Position numbers and translations under genes: made by a program | The notes under the pieces: generated by a model | What the model was told of the DNA's origin: nothing | Databases searched by the model: none | What the model saw: the letters and a program-made list of their open reading frames with translations, nothing else | Shown here: positions 1 to 9,190 of the stretch, one piece after another | Numbering within the stretch: position 1 is the first letter of the stretch | Layout of the letters: every line of letters starts with the position of its first letter | Assembly: GCA_003427395.1 (NCBI GenBank) | Contig: BFEA01000124.1 | Coordinates: 2,026,591 to 2,052,154 of the forward strand | DNA: 25,564 bases | Source of the DNA: Chara braunii | Taxonomy: Eukaryota > Streptophyta > Charophyceae > Charales > Characeae | Direction: 5' to 3'

Positions 1-87
1 TGTCTCTGCCGCCTTCAATTCTTTCTCCATTCTATCTACCACCTCCAAGCGCCTTGTCCTCTCTTGCGCAAGGTGCAGCTTCCACTC

Positions 88-393
88 CTTCCAACTCTAC
101 TCTTACCGCCTCCCTTTCAGCCTGGGGAACCATTAACTCTTCCCACCAAGGGATCCCTCTCTTCTTCCAACTCTACTCTTACCAACTCCCTTTCAGCCTG
201 GGGAACCATTAACTCTTCCCACCAAGGGATCCCTCTCTTCTTCCAACTCTACTCTTACCGCCTCCCTTTCAGCCTGGGGAACCATTAACTCTTCCCACCA
301 AGGGATCCCTCTCTTCTTCCGACTCTACGCTTACCGCCTCCCTTTCAGCCTGGGAACCATTAACTCTTCCCACCAAGGGATCCCTCGCTACTT
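88..393. repeat. 76-bp tandem repeat, about 4 copies
   Basis: Direct copies anchored on cagcctggg at 118, 194, 270 and 346, spaced exactly 76 bp apart. The copies at 118, 194 and 270 read cagcctgggg; the one at 346 reads cagcctggga with one G fewer. On the minus strand the array encodes the RDPLVGRVNGS repeat of the gag-like frame. The one-G difference changes the reading frame between units. Confidence 0.9.
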
Positions 394-844
394 TGTCTGC
401 TCCCAGGGATAAATTAGCCACCCATTCTCGTACTACCTTCTCAACCACTTCTAGTGGAGCCATACTGGAACTCCCTTCCCTCCTCCTCCACAACAGGGCC
501 TCTTTGTCTTCTGCGATTTCTTCTTCTTCTTCTTCTTCTTCTTTTGTGACTTCTTCTTCTTCTTCTTTTGCGACTTCTTCTGCGACTTCTTCTTCTTCTG
601 CTGCTGCTGCTGCTTCTGCTTCTGCCTCCACAACAGCCAACTTCGCCTCTTGCTCCCTCCTTTTTTTCATCTCCTCTTCCATCTGCTTCTTCTTGGCTGC
701 TGCTTCTTCCAACTGGGCGAATTTCTTGGCATGACAGATCAGCTCCTTTTCCATCTTCGCCCTCTTTTCGCGGAAAATTGGAGCAGCTCTCTCCTCCTGT
801 GCCTTACTATACGGGGTTGTGCTAGTTCCGGTCTTGGTGGTCAC
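269..844 (-). CDS. Acidic coiled-coil, gag-like reading frame (partial)
   Basis: An open frame of 191 codons that I do not recognise as a named family. The first third (about residues 15-75) is a charged, Lys/Glu/Ala-rich helix likely to form a coiled coil. It is followed by long Glu runs (about 76-112) encoded by a TTC microsatellite on the plus strand, then a hydrophobic segment, then two copies of a RDPLVGRVNGS repeat where the frame enters a 76-bp tandem array and stops. The frame begins at a GTG with an in-frame TAG about 50 nt upstream. The first ATG is near residue 31, so the true start or upstream exon is unclear. The last 70 nt at the window's left edge are also open on this strand, with a charged helical composition (RLEVVDRMEKELKAAE), which suggests the protein once continued. 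The position downstream of a retroelement PBS suggests gag. That assignment is inference. Confidence 0.4.
   Translation of the reverse strand: MTTKTGTSTTPYSKAQEERAAPIFREKRAKMEKELICHAKKFAQLEEAAAKKKQMEEEMKKRREQEAKLAVVEAEAEAAAAAEEEEVAEEVAKEEEEEVTKEEEEEEEEIAEDKEALLWRRREGSSSMAPLEVVEKVVREWVANLSLGADKVARDPLVGRVNGSQAEREAVSVESEEERDPLVGRVNGSPG
516..600. repeat. (TTC)n-rich microsatellite
   Basis: Interrupted ttc triplets with gtgac/gcgac interruptions. They encode the Glu-rich stretch of the minus-strand gag-like frame. Confidence 0.85.
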
Positions 845-1931
845 AATGTTGATAGGGGCACAATCACTGGCGATTCCATTCCTCGAAACCTATACCTCAC
901 CTCTAGAATTCAACTTCTACAGGACTACAAAGATCTCTCCTCCGCTTTAACCAGGTTACCACAACCTTCGGATGCTTTCGCAACCACAGTCACCAATCTT
1001 TCCACAGTCATCGGATGCCTCCACAACCATAATCACCAATCCCACCTGGCTTCAGCATCAGATTGACCCTCTGCCAACTTTGCGATTCTAGCCTAGGCTA
1101 CTGCTAGTCTGTCACTACAGGACTATTGGTTCATCAGAAGGCATTTTAAGGAGATTCCCCATAACTCTTCAGGAATTCTTTTATGTCCCAATCAGGACGG
1201 CGAACATAGCCAAAGTCCTCTCAAAACTTGAACATACTTGACACCCGCTCTGCAGCGAGTTCACGTATAGTGTACCACCCAGACCAACCTGCTGGTCTGT
1301 ACCGATCCTTGGGGTGTTTCCCAATTCGTCTGGCGTCGGATACACCTCACCCCTACTAAGTCCCGTGCAAACACTGGCTCACAGCCTTTATCAAAACACA
1401 TGCATGGAACCTATCGACCTGGATAGGAGTGACTCGATGGAGAAGGAGATGACAGGGTCTCGGCAAGTACCAAGGTGAGTGTGCAACATGCATCCGGGAC
1501 AAGGGCTAGGGCTTGAAGGGATTATACCACTCCTCGCTCCGCACTCCAGCTTGGTCAACGGCACCGGTTAACGCCCCCTCGTCAACGCCGCTCAATCCCC
1601 TGTCAACGCCAATCATCGGTTGGTCACGCTTATTGTTGAATTCTTCGACGTCCGATTATGGTGGCTGCTTCCCCTTCGTCAACCTCTCCTTCCTCTCTCC
1701 GAGCTTGGCTATGGCCGACTTCTCCTTCTTTCTCCCCGGCTATGGCTCTCCTCACCTTCTCCTTCGTCACTTCCTCTCTCTCTCTCTCTCTCTCTCTCTC
1801 AGCTGGCAGCTATGGCTGTCGTCCGCTTTGGTGGACCGTCTCTTTCAAGCGTCCCTCTTTCTCTCGCATTTGCGTCGGTCTTCTTCTTTATCGCGGCGGA
1901 GCGCCGATCAGCACAATAGCACGGACAATGG
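845..1931 (-). other. Retroelement leader, no supported gene
   Basis: Between the gag-like frame and the PBS no ORF has convincing protein character. Visible items are the leader block shared with the second LTR element (about 1139-1215), several copies of a gctatgg motif (about 1705, 1739, 1808) and a pyrimidine-rich stretch with a CT microsatellite. The plus-strand ORFs here are Ser/Leu/Pro-rich translations of low-complexity DNA. Confidence 0.5.
1774..1800. repeat. (CT)n microsatellite
   Basis: Uninterrupted ct dinucleotides within a pyrimidine-rich tract. Confidence 0.95.
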
Positions 1932-1949
1932 GAACCTGCTCTGATACCA
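1932..1949 (-). other. Primer-binding site, initiator tRNA-Met
   Basis: The minus strand reads TGGTATCAGAGC followed by AGGTTC. The first 12 bases are exactly complementary to the 3' end of plant initiator tRNA-Met (including CCA), and the rest matches with a one-base gap. It is preceded on the minus strand by TTGCAC, compatible with an LTR ending in CA one base before the PBS. Confidence 0.8.
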
Positions 1950-1950
1950 G

Positions 1951-2117
1951 TGCAATCAGACGTCTCAATTTCACTCGCAACATGCATCCATGTACGTGTC
2001 GATGGCCACACAACTTCGTCAACGCAGAATCAGTAACAAACTTGCGATGGCGCACTGCGCAGTCACAAAAAACTCAAAAATATGGCCTTAGGCCAGGAAC
2101 TCAGCTTAAGTCAACTA
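1951..2117. other. Putative LTR DNA of element 1, no gene
   Basis: This stretch lies directly outside the PBS and so is expected to be 5' LTR sequence of the minus-strand element. No partner LTR is in the window, so LTR identity cannot be proved. Confidence 0.35.
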
Positions 2118-2222
2118 CTGTCTTCCCCCAAACACAACGCACCCTTATTTTGGCTGTATCTGGCCGGAAATATAGCTTGTATACATTCATTTTTAGGGTG
2201 CGTTATGTTCGGGGGAAGACGG
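2118..2222. mobile_element. MITE-like element, 105 bp, 28-bp TIRs, TA target duplication
   Basis: The left end (2118-2145) begins CTGTCTTCCCCC and ends AACGCACCCT. The right end (2195-2222) is its reverse complement with 25 of 28 positions matching. A TA dinucleotide flanks each end (2116-2117 and 2223-2224). The 49-nt centre is AT-rich and non-coding. Terminal inverted repeats, small size and TA duplication are the signature of Tc1/mariner-type (Stowaway-like) non-autonomous elements. It sits in putative LTR DNA, so it is probably nested. Confidence 0.75.
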
Positions 2223-2224
2223 TA

Positions 2225-2639
2225 TTCACATCTAGTGGCTATGGCCGCTGACCGCTGGTCTCAATTCCCCCTTCTTCTATGTCTCCCCCATTGGACACTC
2301 TCACGCAACTCATGCACATGCACACATGCATAGGATCTACCCTGAATGTCCACCCACCCACACACACACACACACACTACACTCTATCTGTTGACGTCAT
2401 CAACTGGGCAGCTATGGCCGCTGTCGTCTTCCTCCTCCACTAGCGACTATGGCCACTCACCCTCTTCTTCGTCGTGCACCTGCAGACCTCCAACGCACAA
2501 GTGGCATAAGCAGTGCTTCCGCATAGCTTTGCGGCCAAATGAATGAATGGCTTGGCAGTGGTCTGGCCTGCCTCCGGTCCCAGGCCCAAGGAGTAGTGTT
2601 ACATGCTGCTCCTGCACACGAGGGCCATTTTCCAGGCCC
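2225..2639. other. Non-coding, gctatggcc-rich; (CA)n at 2359-2377
   Basis: No supported gene. The segment contains a CA microsatellite and more copies of the gctatggcc motif also seen at 1.7-1.8 kb. For example, a cagctatggc...gtcgtc block occurs near 1806 and again near 2409, suggesting diverged subrepeats on both sides of the MITE. Confidence 0.5.
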
Positions 2640-3062
2640 TGCGTTGTTCAGGCTGGAAGCCTGAATTTCAGGCTCAAGGCCTGGAAATAAGGGCCTGCAA
2701 ACCCCAGGACGGTTCAGCCCAAAAGTCAGACATCCGGGGCCCACAGGACCTGCATCGTTTTAGCCAAAAAAAGGCCTGAGCCTTTTCAGCCTGAAACTGA
2801 GGGCTATTCCCGGGCCTGGAGACCCCATAACGGTTCAGCTCAAAAGCCTGACATCCGGGGCCCACAGGCCCTGCATCGTTTCAGCCTAAAAAAGGCCTGA
2901 GCCTTTTCAGCCTGAAACTGAGGGCTATTTTCAGGCCTACTGGCCCCATGACGGTTCAACCCAAAAGCCTGACATCCGGGGCCCACAGGCCCTGCATCGT
3001 CTCAGCCTAAAAAAAGGCCTGAGCCTTTTTAGCCTGAAACTGAGGGCTATTCTCGGGCCCTC
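2640..3062. repeat. 121-bp tandem repeat, about 3.5 copies
   Basis: The anchor catccggggc occurs at 2731, 2852 and 2973, an exact 121-bp period. Each unit holds aaaggcctgagccttt, a near-palindrome, and cagcctgaaactgagggctatt. The leftmost unit is diverged. The small minus-strand ORFs over it are translations of the repeat. Confidence 0.9.
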
Positions 3063-3121
3063 GTCAAACCGACCTGCCCTGAAACAAGCACAGTTCGGCA
3101 TGGGCAGGAGTGACCTCCCCG

Positions 3122-3227
3122 GAAGCTTCCTCAGGGGCTAGCACGTCCAGGCATTGGCAGGAGTGAACTGCCCTGAAGCTTCCTCAGGGGCTAGCACGTG
3201 CAGGCATTGGCAAGAGCAGCCTCCTGG
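3122..3227. repeat. 53-bp tandem duplication
   Basis: Two adjacent units starting gaagcttcctcagg at 3122 and 3175, with a handful of substitutions. They lie immediately upstream of a TATA-like box. Confidence 0.85.
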
Positions 3228-3239
3228 ACGGGCCAGCAC

Positions 3240-3247
3240 TATATAAG
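3240..3247 (+). promoter_or_regulatory. TATA-like box (TATATAAG)
   Basis: TATATAAG lies 12 bp after the 53-bp duplication. The GC-rich repeat block upstream and the transcribed-looking repeats downstream resemble the U3/R layout of an LTR promoter. No ORF, PBS or partner LTR was found, so this is a candidate core promoter only. Confidence 0.4.
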
Positions 3248-3435
3248 ATTGGCCCGCCCTACAGGTTGCGACAGGCGAGAGGAGACTGCCCAGGCACTCG
3301 ATGTGCGCTTCTGCAGGAGGTAGTAGTCTTCAGGATTCGGCTGCAATAGTAGAGTAGCGTTAGCAGTAGTCTTCAGCGCTGGGCGCTAGCAGCAGTAGGC
3401 TAGAGTAGTGGAGAGAGGAGGCTGGCGGAGGCCAG

Positions 3436-3585
3436 GGATACTTACCTGTGGCGCCATAGCTCCAGCTTCGTCTTCAAGGTACCTTCAGCAGGACGCCACC
3501 TTCAGGGTGACTTACCTGTGGCGCCATAGCTCCAGCTCGTCATCGAGGTACCTGCAGCACAGCGTCACCATCACAGGTTAGTACC
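3436..3585. repeat. 70-bp tandem repeat with splice-donor-like motif
   Basis: The segment cttacctgtggcgccatagctc starts at 3441 and again at 3511. A third, partial unit follows. On the minus strand each of the two full units contains CAGGTAAGT, a perfect 5' splice-site consensus. There is no evidence that they are used. Confidence 0.85.
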
Positions 3586-3592
3586 TGGCTCC

Positions 3593-3612
3593 GAAGAGAG
3601 AGAGAGAGAGAG
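3593..3612. repeat. (GA)n microsatellite
   Basis: Short uninterrupted ga run, followed by a ttc-rich pyrimidine stretch. Confidence 0.9.
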
Positions 3613-4702
3613 TTCTTCTTCTTCCTCTTCTCAGTCCACCATCTCCCTCCCTATCCTCTCACTGTCTGACTTCACTGCTTCGGCAGACTACAAGAGTGAG
3701 AGTGGTTACTTGCAGAGGTTACAGGCGGGGNTTGTCACGGGCATTGGGCCCAGGATCTGGTTCGACATTTTTGGGCAGACATTGGTTGGACTTCGGCCAA
3801 GGACTATTTTGAACTCCGCTATTGCGATCTTAGTCTTCTCCCTTGCCTCCATCTTCGTCCTTCCCTCCCCCTCCATCTCTCGTCCGTGGTATCTCCCCAT
3901 GTGTGTATGCAGGAGGGACCTTCGTCTATGCATGCGGTCCCTCCTCTCCCTCTCACATGTGTGATGTATGATGGGATGTCGTAACAGTCCAGGTCAGGTC
4001 AGGACTTANCTCAAAGTCTTCCNNTGTGCTATCAAATGCCATTTTTCATGTATCGGGATGTACATTGTCTGTTGATGTTTCACTAACAGTACATTGTCCA
4101 TTCAGTCCTTTTCATCACATTGCGGATCCTTGGCTGAATACATAGCCCAACTTGGCATGTAACAAGTAGACAGCCCCACCTGGTACTTGCTGACTGGACA
4201 AGATGGACTGGGACTTTAGACTGGGACTGCTGACTAGGCTAGGACTGACTCTACCTTGCTGACTGAGCTACGGCAACTGACCCTTAGGACTAACCGACAA
4301 GACCGACCCTAAGACTGCTTAAACTAAGGGCTACCATGGGACCCAACTATACACACACGAAACCTAAACGCACGTGTCTGGGGACAGGTCACGGGTTCAA
4401 GGCACACAGGGTCAACGGGTAGGTGTACAGGGGTTCAGGGATAGGTCTAGGGATCAAGCCCCGGGATCTGCAATTGTCCTGCCAACTGGGTGAAATCCTT
4501 TCAGCCAGAACATGCCCAGATACACAACCACTTTGCTTTTGTCTTTTGTGCATGAGGAGAGCCGTGGAGCTAGGCCCATATGCACGTCGTTTCACTTTTC
4601 CTGTTTCTGTTTTTGTCGTTTACTGCCACCACTGCCACGCTGTGGGTTCTTTAGGGGCTGGCTCCACCACTGGCGAAATGTGCTCATTGATAATAAGTCT
4701 AC
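3613..4702. other. Non-coding; ambiguous bases; GACT-rich low complexity
   Basis: No supported gene. Unresolved bases occur at 3731, 4009 and 4023-4024, marking uncertain assembly. The stretch at about 4186-4335 is dominated by gactg/ctgact words, a degenerate short-period repeat. ORFs on both strands lack recognisable domains. Confidence 0.6.
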
Positions 4703-4838
4703 AGCTAAAACATGGGAAGATGCAGCTGGCAGATACCACAAAAACTGAAAAAAGCCAAAAGACGTGCAGTAGCTAAAACATGGGAAGATGCAGCTGGCAG
4801 ATACCACAAAAACTGAAAAAAGCCAAAAGACGTGCAGT
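4703..4838. repeat. 68-bp tandem duplication
   Basis: The unit beginning agctaaaacatgggaagatg starts at 4703 and 4771. The copies are essentially identical. A reverse-complement echo (gcatcttcccatttt) lies near 4907, so a hairpin is possible. The small ORFs here translate the repeat. Confidence 0.9.
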
Positions 4839-5733
4839 GTGTTGGCAAGAATAAAAAAGGAAAAAAGTTCAAAAAACGAAATGCTGTGTCACAAAAATAT
4901 GGCGGCGCATCTTCCCATTTTTGAGGGGATGATTCATACAAAACAGAAAAGCGAAAAAACAAACTCTGTACAGTGCCGTGGCAGCAACATTATCAAGCCT
5001 GAGGGCAAAGCCTCCCGCCACTATGTACTTGTATTCAGACATGTGGCCGCGGATTCGCAAGCCCTCCAGCCCATGCAGCCCACACATCACCTAGAGTGTA
5101 AGCCTGGCCTCGCAGGAGCGCCATGTGAGACCCGGCTTACACTTCGATACGAGTATAGAAGAGAAAAAACGAAAATTGTCATCAATGTTCTAAAGAGAAC
5201 TTTAGTTAACCAGAAAGCTGCAGAGGCCACTGGAGATGGACTAGATACATTAAGAATTCACGACACCTTTTAAAGATTTCGTAAATGGCTGGACTTCGCT
5301 TCGACCAAAGTCGTGAATGAATAACAGGACACGACAAGACAACCAAGCCATCAAATCCTCCCCGGGTTCTTTCCCGCTTCTCTTCCCTCCACCACCGCTT
5401 CGCGCCATCAAATCCTCCCCTCTCTAACCTACTTCTGGTGCCGCCTACTTCTTCTCCCACCGCCTTCACTTCTCAACTACTTCCTCATCGCCACACTTCA
5501 GTGCACCTGACACTGATCCTACAGATGGCCTTTGTGATACCGATTTCTTTTTGGAAAAGGGGTAGCTCCTGTTATTATCGTGTCCATCTCCTTCTTCAGA
5601 AGTCGAACTCACAATCGGTTCAACGACAGGTAAATTGGTGTAGAATTCAGCCACATTGGAAGGATGAGATACTCCTCAAACATGGCCCCAGGACCCCTTT
5701 TTTCACTCTTAAGGCGGCTGCAATCCAACTGAA
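4839..5733. other. Non-coding stretch, no gene recognised
   Basis: Several 60-160-codon ORFs are present on both strands. None shows a domain, and the minus-strand ones do not continue the VPS13 sequence. It is probably the intron downstream of the exon at 6030-6147, with old repeat material. Confidence 0.5.
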
Positions 5734-5909
5734 AGTTCCAAAAGCTGTTTTATACAGCAATTACAAAACAGACCATAGACTTTTTTCGGAAAAAATGAGG
5801 TCTGATATGCTCTGAAATCTAAGTTCCAAAAGTTGTTTCATACAGCAATTACAAAACAGACCATAGACTTTTTTCGGGGAAAATGAGGTCTGATATGCTC
5901 TGAAATCTG
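5734..5909. repeat. 88-bp tandem duplication
   Basis: Units starting agttccaaaag at 5734 and 5822 share most of their 88 bases, including cagaccatagacttttttcgg. It lies about 120 bp beyond the VPS13 exon, within the next intron. Confidence 0.9.
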
Positions 5910-6029
5910 AGTCATGTAGGTGACGATCAAGATACACACATCTAGATTTGGATCCGCACAACGTACGTCCTATCAGAAGTTCAGACCGGTAATAATCTAC
6001 GAGCAGCGGAGAAAGAGAGTCGCACCAAC

Positions 6030-6147
6030 CTTGCGCAGCTTGTCCATCACTCCATGTGCAAGAAATGTCTCTATGCCCCTTTCATCAACTGTGACAGCTG
6101 CAAGACTCGCCAGGGTGATTCCAGTGCAGAATGGATGGCCAGGATTG
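6030..6147 (-). CDS. VPS13: VPS13-like protein, internal exon (downstream of the two seen)
   Basis: VPS13 proteins are very long rod-shaped proteins that move lipids between membranes at contact sites. This 118-nt exon completes a Ser codon and then encodes 39 residues starting NPGHPF, running through GITLASLAAVTVDERG and ending GVMDKLRK. In plant VPS13 proteins the same string follows the NVHIRYED motif in the N-terminal part, just after the chorein domain. The acceptor on the minus strand is TTTATTTTGCAG and the donor is AAG followed by GTTGGT. The exon ends in phase 0. It has no stop. If the donor is ignored, the frame stops 14 codons later. It joins the exon at 20532-20635 in phase. The next exon (expected to begin near the SLQLERL-type segment of relatives) was not found to the left, so that intron probably exceeds 6 kb. 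Confidence 0.9.
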
Positions 6148-7337
6148 CTGCAAAATAAATTACGACATGCGAGGTCAGAGAATGAATCGGAAACGCCCGA
6201 AACATCCACAGGGCTATTTACTGATGCAGACCATAGGGAGACTGAGAGTGTGAAGTTTCTTACCTCCCCATCGACTCTTCCCTTAACCAGAAAAACAAGC
6301 ATAATACAAACACATTATCAGCACAGCACACAGGACAACCAAAAAGGGAAAGGTCAAGATCATCACTTAACCAACCTAAATTGCAGATCACCTCATAAGA
6401 AATGAACTCCAGTTCCATTACCACCGCAAACCTGCAACTGGACTCGTAATTGCATCCATCATTCAGGACTGCAATACACTTGCAGTGGCACAACTGGAGT
6501 TATAATTTCAGATCAATGTCGACCTTTGGATTCTGGTCAGGATCAGTTTATTACATCCTTCAAACCTGCCCGACGCACACAACAGCCAAGACACACTCCT
6601 GGAATTTGTACAGCAGGGATCCCAACTACTCATCCTGCGTCAGCCAGAACTGAAAATACAGCACCTGCTCTCATCGACCAAAGGCGGGTGCAAACCACAC
6701 GCGATCAAGGAGATACCAGGCTGTGTTAATGACACAATTTAACAGCCTGAATCCTTCCTTCCAGAATCGAGGAATGACTGCTGTCACGGACACATGTCCT
6801 GCTCAATTTCCCCCACACCTGAACTATTCAAATTTCAAACTACTGATGGCGGCCAATGCATTGCATTTCTGACAAGAACTTCTTAACAAGCAAAAACATT
6901 TTTATTTTTATTTATTTTACTTCGAAATTAGCCAGGATCATAACAGCACTGGAATTTAGGCCAGAAAACCCTTGCCCCAAGCGTCCAAGTGCCATTCTTT
7001 CTTTTTTTTTTTAATAGTAAAATACAAATCTTTCCTTTACCAAACACATTGATTTTTATTTATTTATTCCCTGTCAAATTTATTTATTCCCTGTCAGACT
7101 ACATGTTATTCTTGAACAAATACAAAAACTGGATTAACTAAAGTCAAATAACAATAAAAGAATGAACCTTCCACCTGCTCCTAGGTTGCAATTGGGCATC
7201 GGAAAAACCCTAAACCCTTAACCCTACTACCTACTTGTCTTACCCAGCCAACCTTCCCCTTCCTCCCCCCTACTCTGCTATGTTAACCTTTGACCTGCCT
7301 CCGTTCCCCTTTATCTATATGAGCTGAAGTTTTACCC
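6148..7337. other. Intronic non-coding; telomere-like words at 7205-7224
   Basis: No gene. A minus-strand ORF across 5997-6302 reads through exon plus intron and is not a protein of its own. AT-rich DNA with a T run near 7002-7012 and a short direct repeat (tttatttattccctgtcaa, about 7056-7097) lies on the 3' side of the LINE and may include its 3' untranslated region. At 7205-7224 the sequence aaaccctaaacccttaaccc resembles plant CCCTAAA telomere units. Confidence 0.5.
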
Positions 7338-7990
7338 CTACGAGCCTAGCACACTAGTCTTGCCCCCGTTGACCCGTTGATCCTTAATCTCGAACCAATG
7401 GAAGGCTAATCTGTATCCTTCTATTGTTGCTATCTTTCCTTTTACCAACGTTATCTTGTGGAAAGTCTTAAATATCTCCCGGGCTTTCACCGGGTTTAGC
7501 TGAGCTTGCCGTCTTGTTATTTGCCATTGGGCCATGATATCCGTCTCCAGAAGGTTGTGCAGAACTTACTTAGCCTCCAGTCTGTGCATTTGTCCCTTTC
7601 CTATCGTCAGATGGCATCTCCTCTTCCATATGATCCACAAAGCATATTGTCTCAGTAATTGGAACCCCCTTCTCTGTCCCGGTTGCCATGTCTTCGGAGG
7701 CTCCATGCCGGTGAGGAGGATCCTCCTGTCCTCCGGAAAGGACTCGTCTGAGATCTTTCCCCACAGTTCCCTGGCTGCTTCCCACACATATGCCGCCTCT
7801 GGGCAATATAGCAGACAATGAAGCAAAGATTCCATTCCTTCCGCCGTGCAAAGGGTGACACTTGTGATTGACCTGGTCCTCTGATGGACTACGGCGCTCA
7901 TACAGCCAGGCATTGACTGGGAGCGCCACATGGAAAATCAGCCATTGCAAGCTTTTGACCCTGCCTAACCTTATGCTACCAGGGCCGTAG
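7338..7990 (-). pseudogene. LINE zf-RVT zinc finger and C-terminal tail
   Basis: LQWLIFHVALPVNAWLYERR lies in one frame (up to about 7985) and VTLCTAEGMESLLHCLLYCP in another, so a frameshift splits the finger. The Cys, His and Cys residues resemble the zf-RVT pattern of plant LINEs. After HRLEAK an in-frame TAA near 7566 interrupts a frame that reopens as VLHNLLETDIMAQWQ and runs to a stop at 7338. Confidence 0.8.
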
Positions 7991-9190
7991 CCGGAGCATA
8001 AATCGTATAGTTGTCCGTCTCCACGACTCTGACCTTCCGCACTTCACTTTTTAAGATAGAAATCGGGGTAGTAGATGTCTTATCTAACCGACTAGTGGTG
8101 GTCCATGCTTCCTCTATTGAGAACATATCAGCCAATAACCATGCATCCCTCGGGCCCGTCTTACCCCTTATCCTGAAGGCTTGTAACCACGTGGCCCAAT
8201 CTCCCTTCTCCCATTGCGGTCCCTTCTCTAGCAGATTTACCCATTCTGATGGGATAGAGATGAGGACATCATTCAGGTTTTCGAGCAACCTATGGGTGCC
8301 CTTCATATCGTACCGAAGGTCTCGTGCTGTCTTCCACTGCTGTTTCTCATCTGACCATAAATGTCTGACCTGGCATACTCCATGTTCCACCCACGTTCCC
8401 CATTTCGAGTCCCGTGCTGTTAGGGTACGCGGTTTCCCCTGCTCATCCTTTATCAAAGGGTTGCAGAATAGCGGTTGCCGAAGCACCTCCTCCCTGTTGC
8501 TTGATTCCCTGACCCTAGCTGGGAAAATGTCTCCCTAGAGTTTGAGGAGTTGAGCCCAATATGAACCCCCCCTCCCTTCAGCTACCCCGGGTATCCCTTC
8601 TTCCTTCCTACGTTTCCCTGCCCAGCCCTTACTCATTACCCAGAACAGCCCTGACATGGTGGATGGTGTTTTGTATTTGGCCAGTCATCTGATGTGTTCT
8701 AAGGCCAGAGGAGCCCATGGAAGCTGTGGATGAGTTATAAGCTTCGAAACCCACTTCGTTTGCAGCGCCTTGATCTGCTGCTTCGGGTCAAGTATGCCCA
8801 GACCTCCCTGCTCCTTCTGCTTGATGACGTGCTTCCAAGCGACCTTCGATATAACATTCTGCTTGCTTGCATTTGCTGTCCATAGGAAGGCTGCTGATCT
8901 TCTTCTTAATTCTCTAATGGACTGGTCCGGTCGTGTCCAAATCATGCCTACGTACCACAACATCGAAAAGATGGAAGCATTTAAAATTAACGCTCTTCCA
9001 AACAGAGAGGTGTAGATTGTTGCCCAAACACTTAGCTTTGTGATATTTTTTGCTAAAATCTCTGAAGCTATTGAATGATGAGGACCCGTATCTGTTAGCC
9101 TAATTCCCAAATAACGCAGTGGTTCCTCTACTGTTTGCCACTGCATTCCATCTGGGGTGATGTCCGGTCTCTGAACCTCTCCCTCCCCGC
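7971..9190 (-). pseudogene. LINE ORF2 middle and C-terminal region, with stops
   Basis: A single frame runs from ITPDGMQWQTVEEPLRYLGI through the region with GLGILDPKQQIKALQTKW, typical of plant LINE ORF2 after the RT. It is interrupted by TGA near 8677 and TAG near 8537, and resumes as REEVLRQPLFCNPLI. It ends at stops just after 7971, where the finger continues in another frame. These are independent lesions, so the copy is old and inactive. Confidence 0.8.

Larger units (their letters stand above)
1..1950 (-). mobile_element. LTR retrotransposon 1, 5' part (gag-like ORF, leader, PBS)
   Basis: Read on the minus strand, a primer-binding site for initiator tRNA-Met lies at 1932-1949. It is followed by about 1.1 kb of leader without a long ORF, and then a gag-like acidic coiled-coil reading frame from about 844 to the window edge. 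The leader carries a block (about 1139-1215, containing ctcttcaggaatt at 1165-1177) that recurs in the second element at about 16760-16835. The order PBS, leader, gag is that of LTR retrotransposons. The 5' LTR should start to the right of 1950, and its outer end was not located. Pol and the 3' LTR would lie left of the window. Copia or Gypsy cannot be decided. Confidence 0.55.

Noticed and set aside
5761-5961. Minus-strand ORF with CVYLDRHLHDSD, considered as the next VPS13 exon
   Set aside because: Resemblance to the expected segment is superficial, splice sites are not convincing and it runs into the 88-bp tandem duplication.
6272-6290. Possible 18-nt micro-exon (minus strand) between an AAG-type acceptor and GTAAGA donor
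   Set aside because: The exons at 20532-20635 and 6030-6147 already join without missing residues, and inserting it would break the conserved SNPGHPF string.
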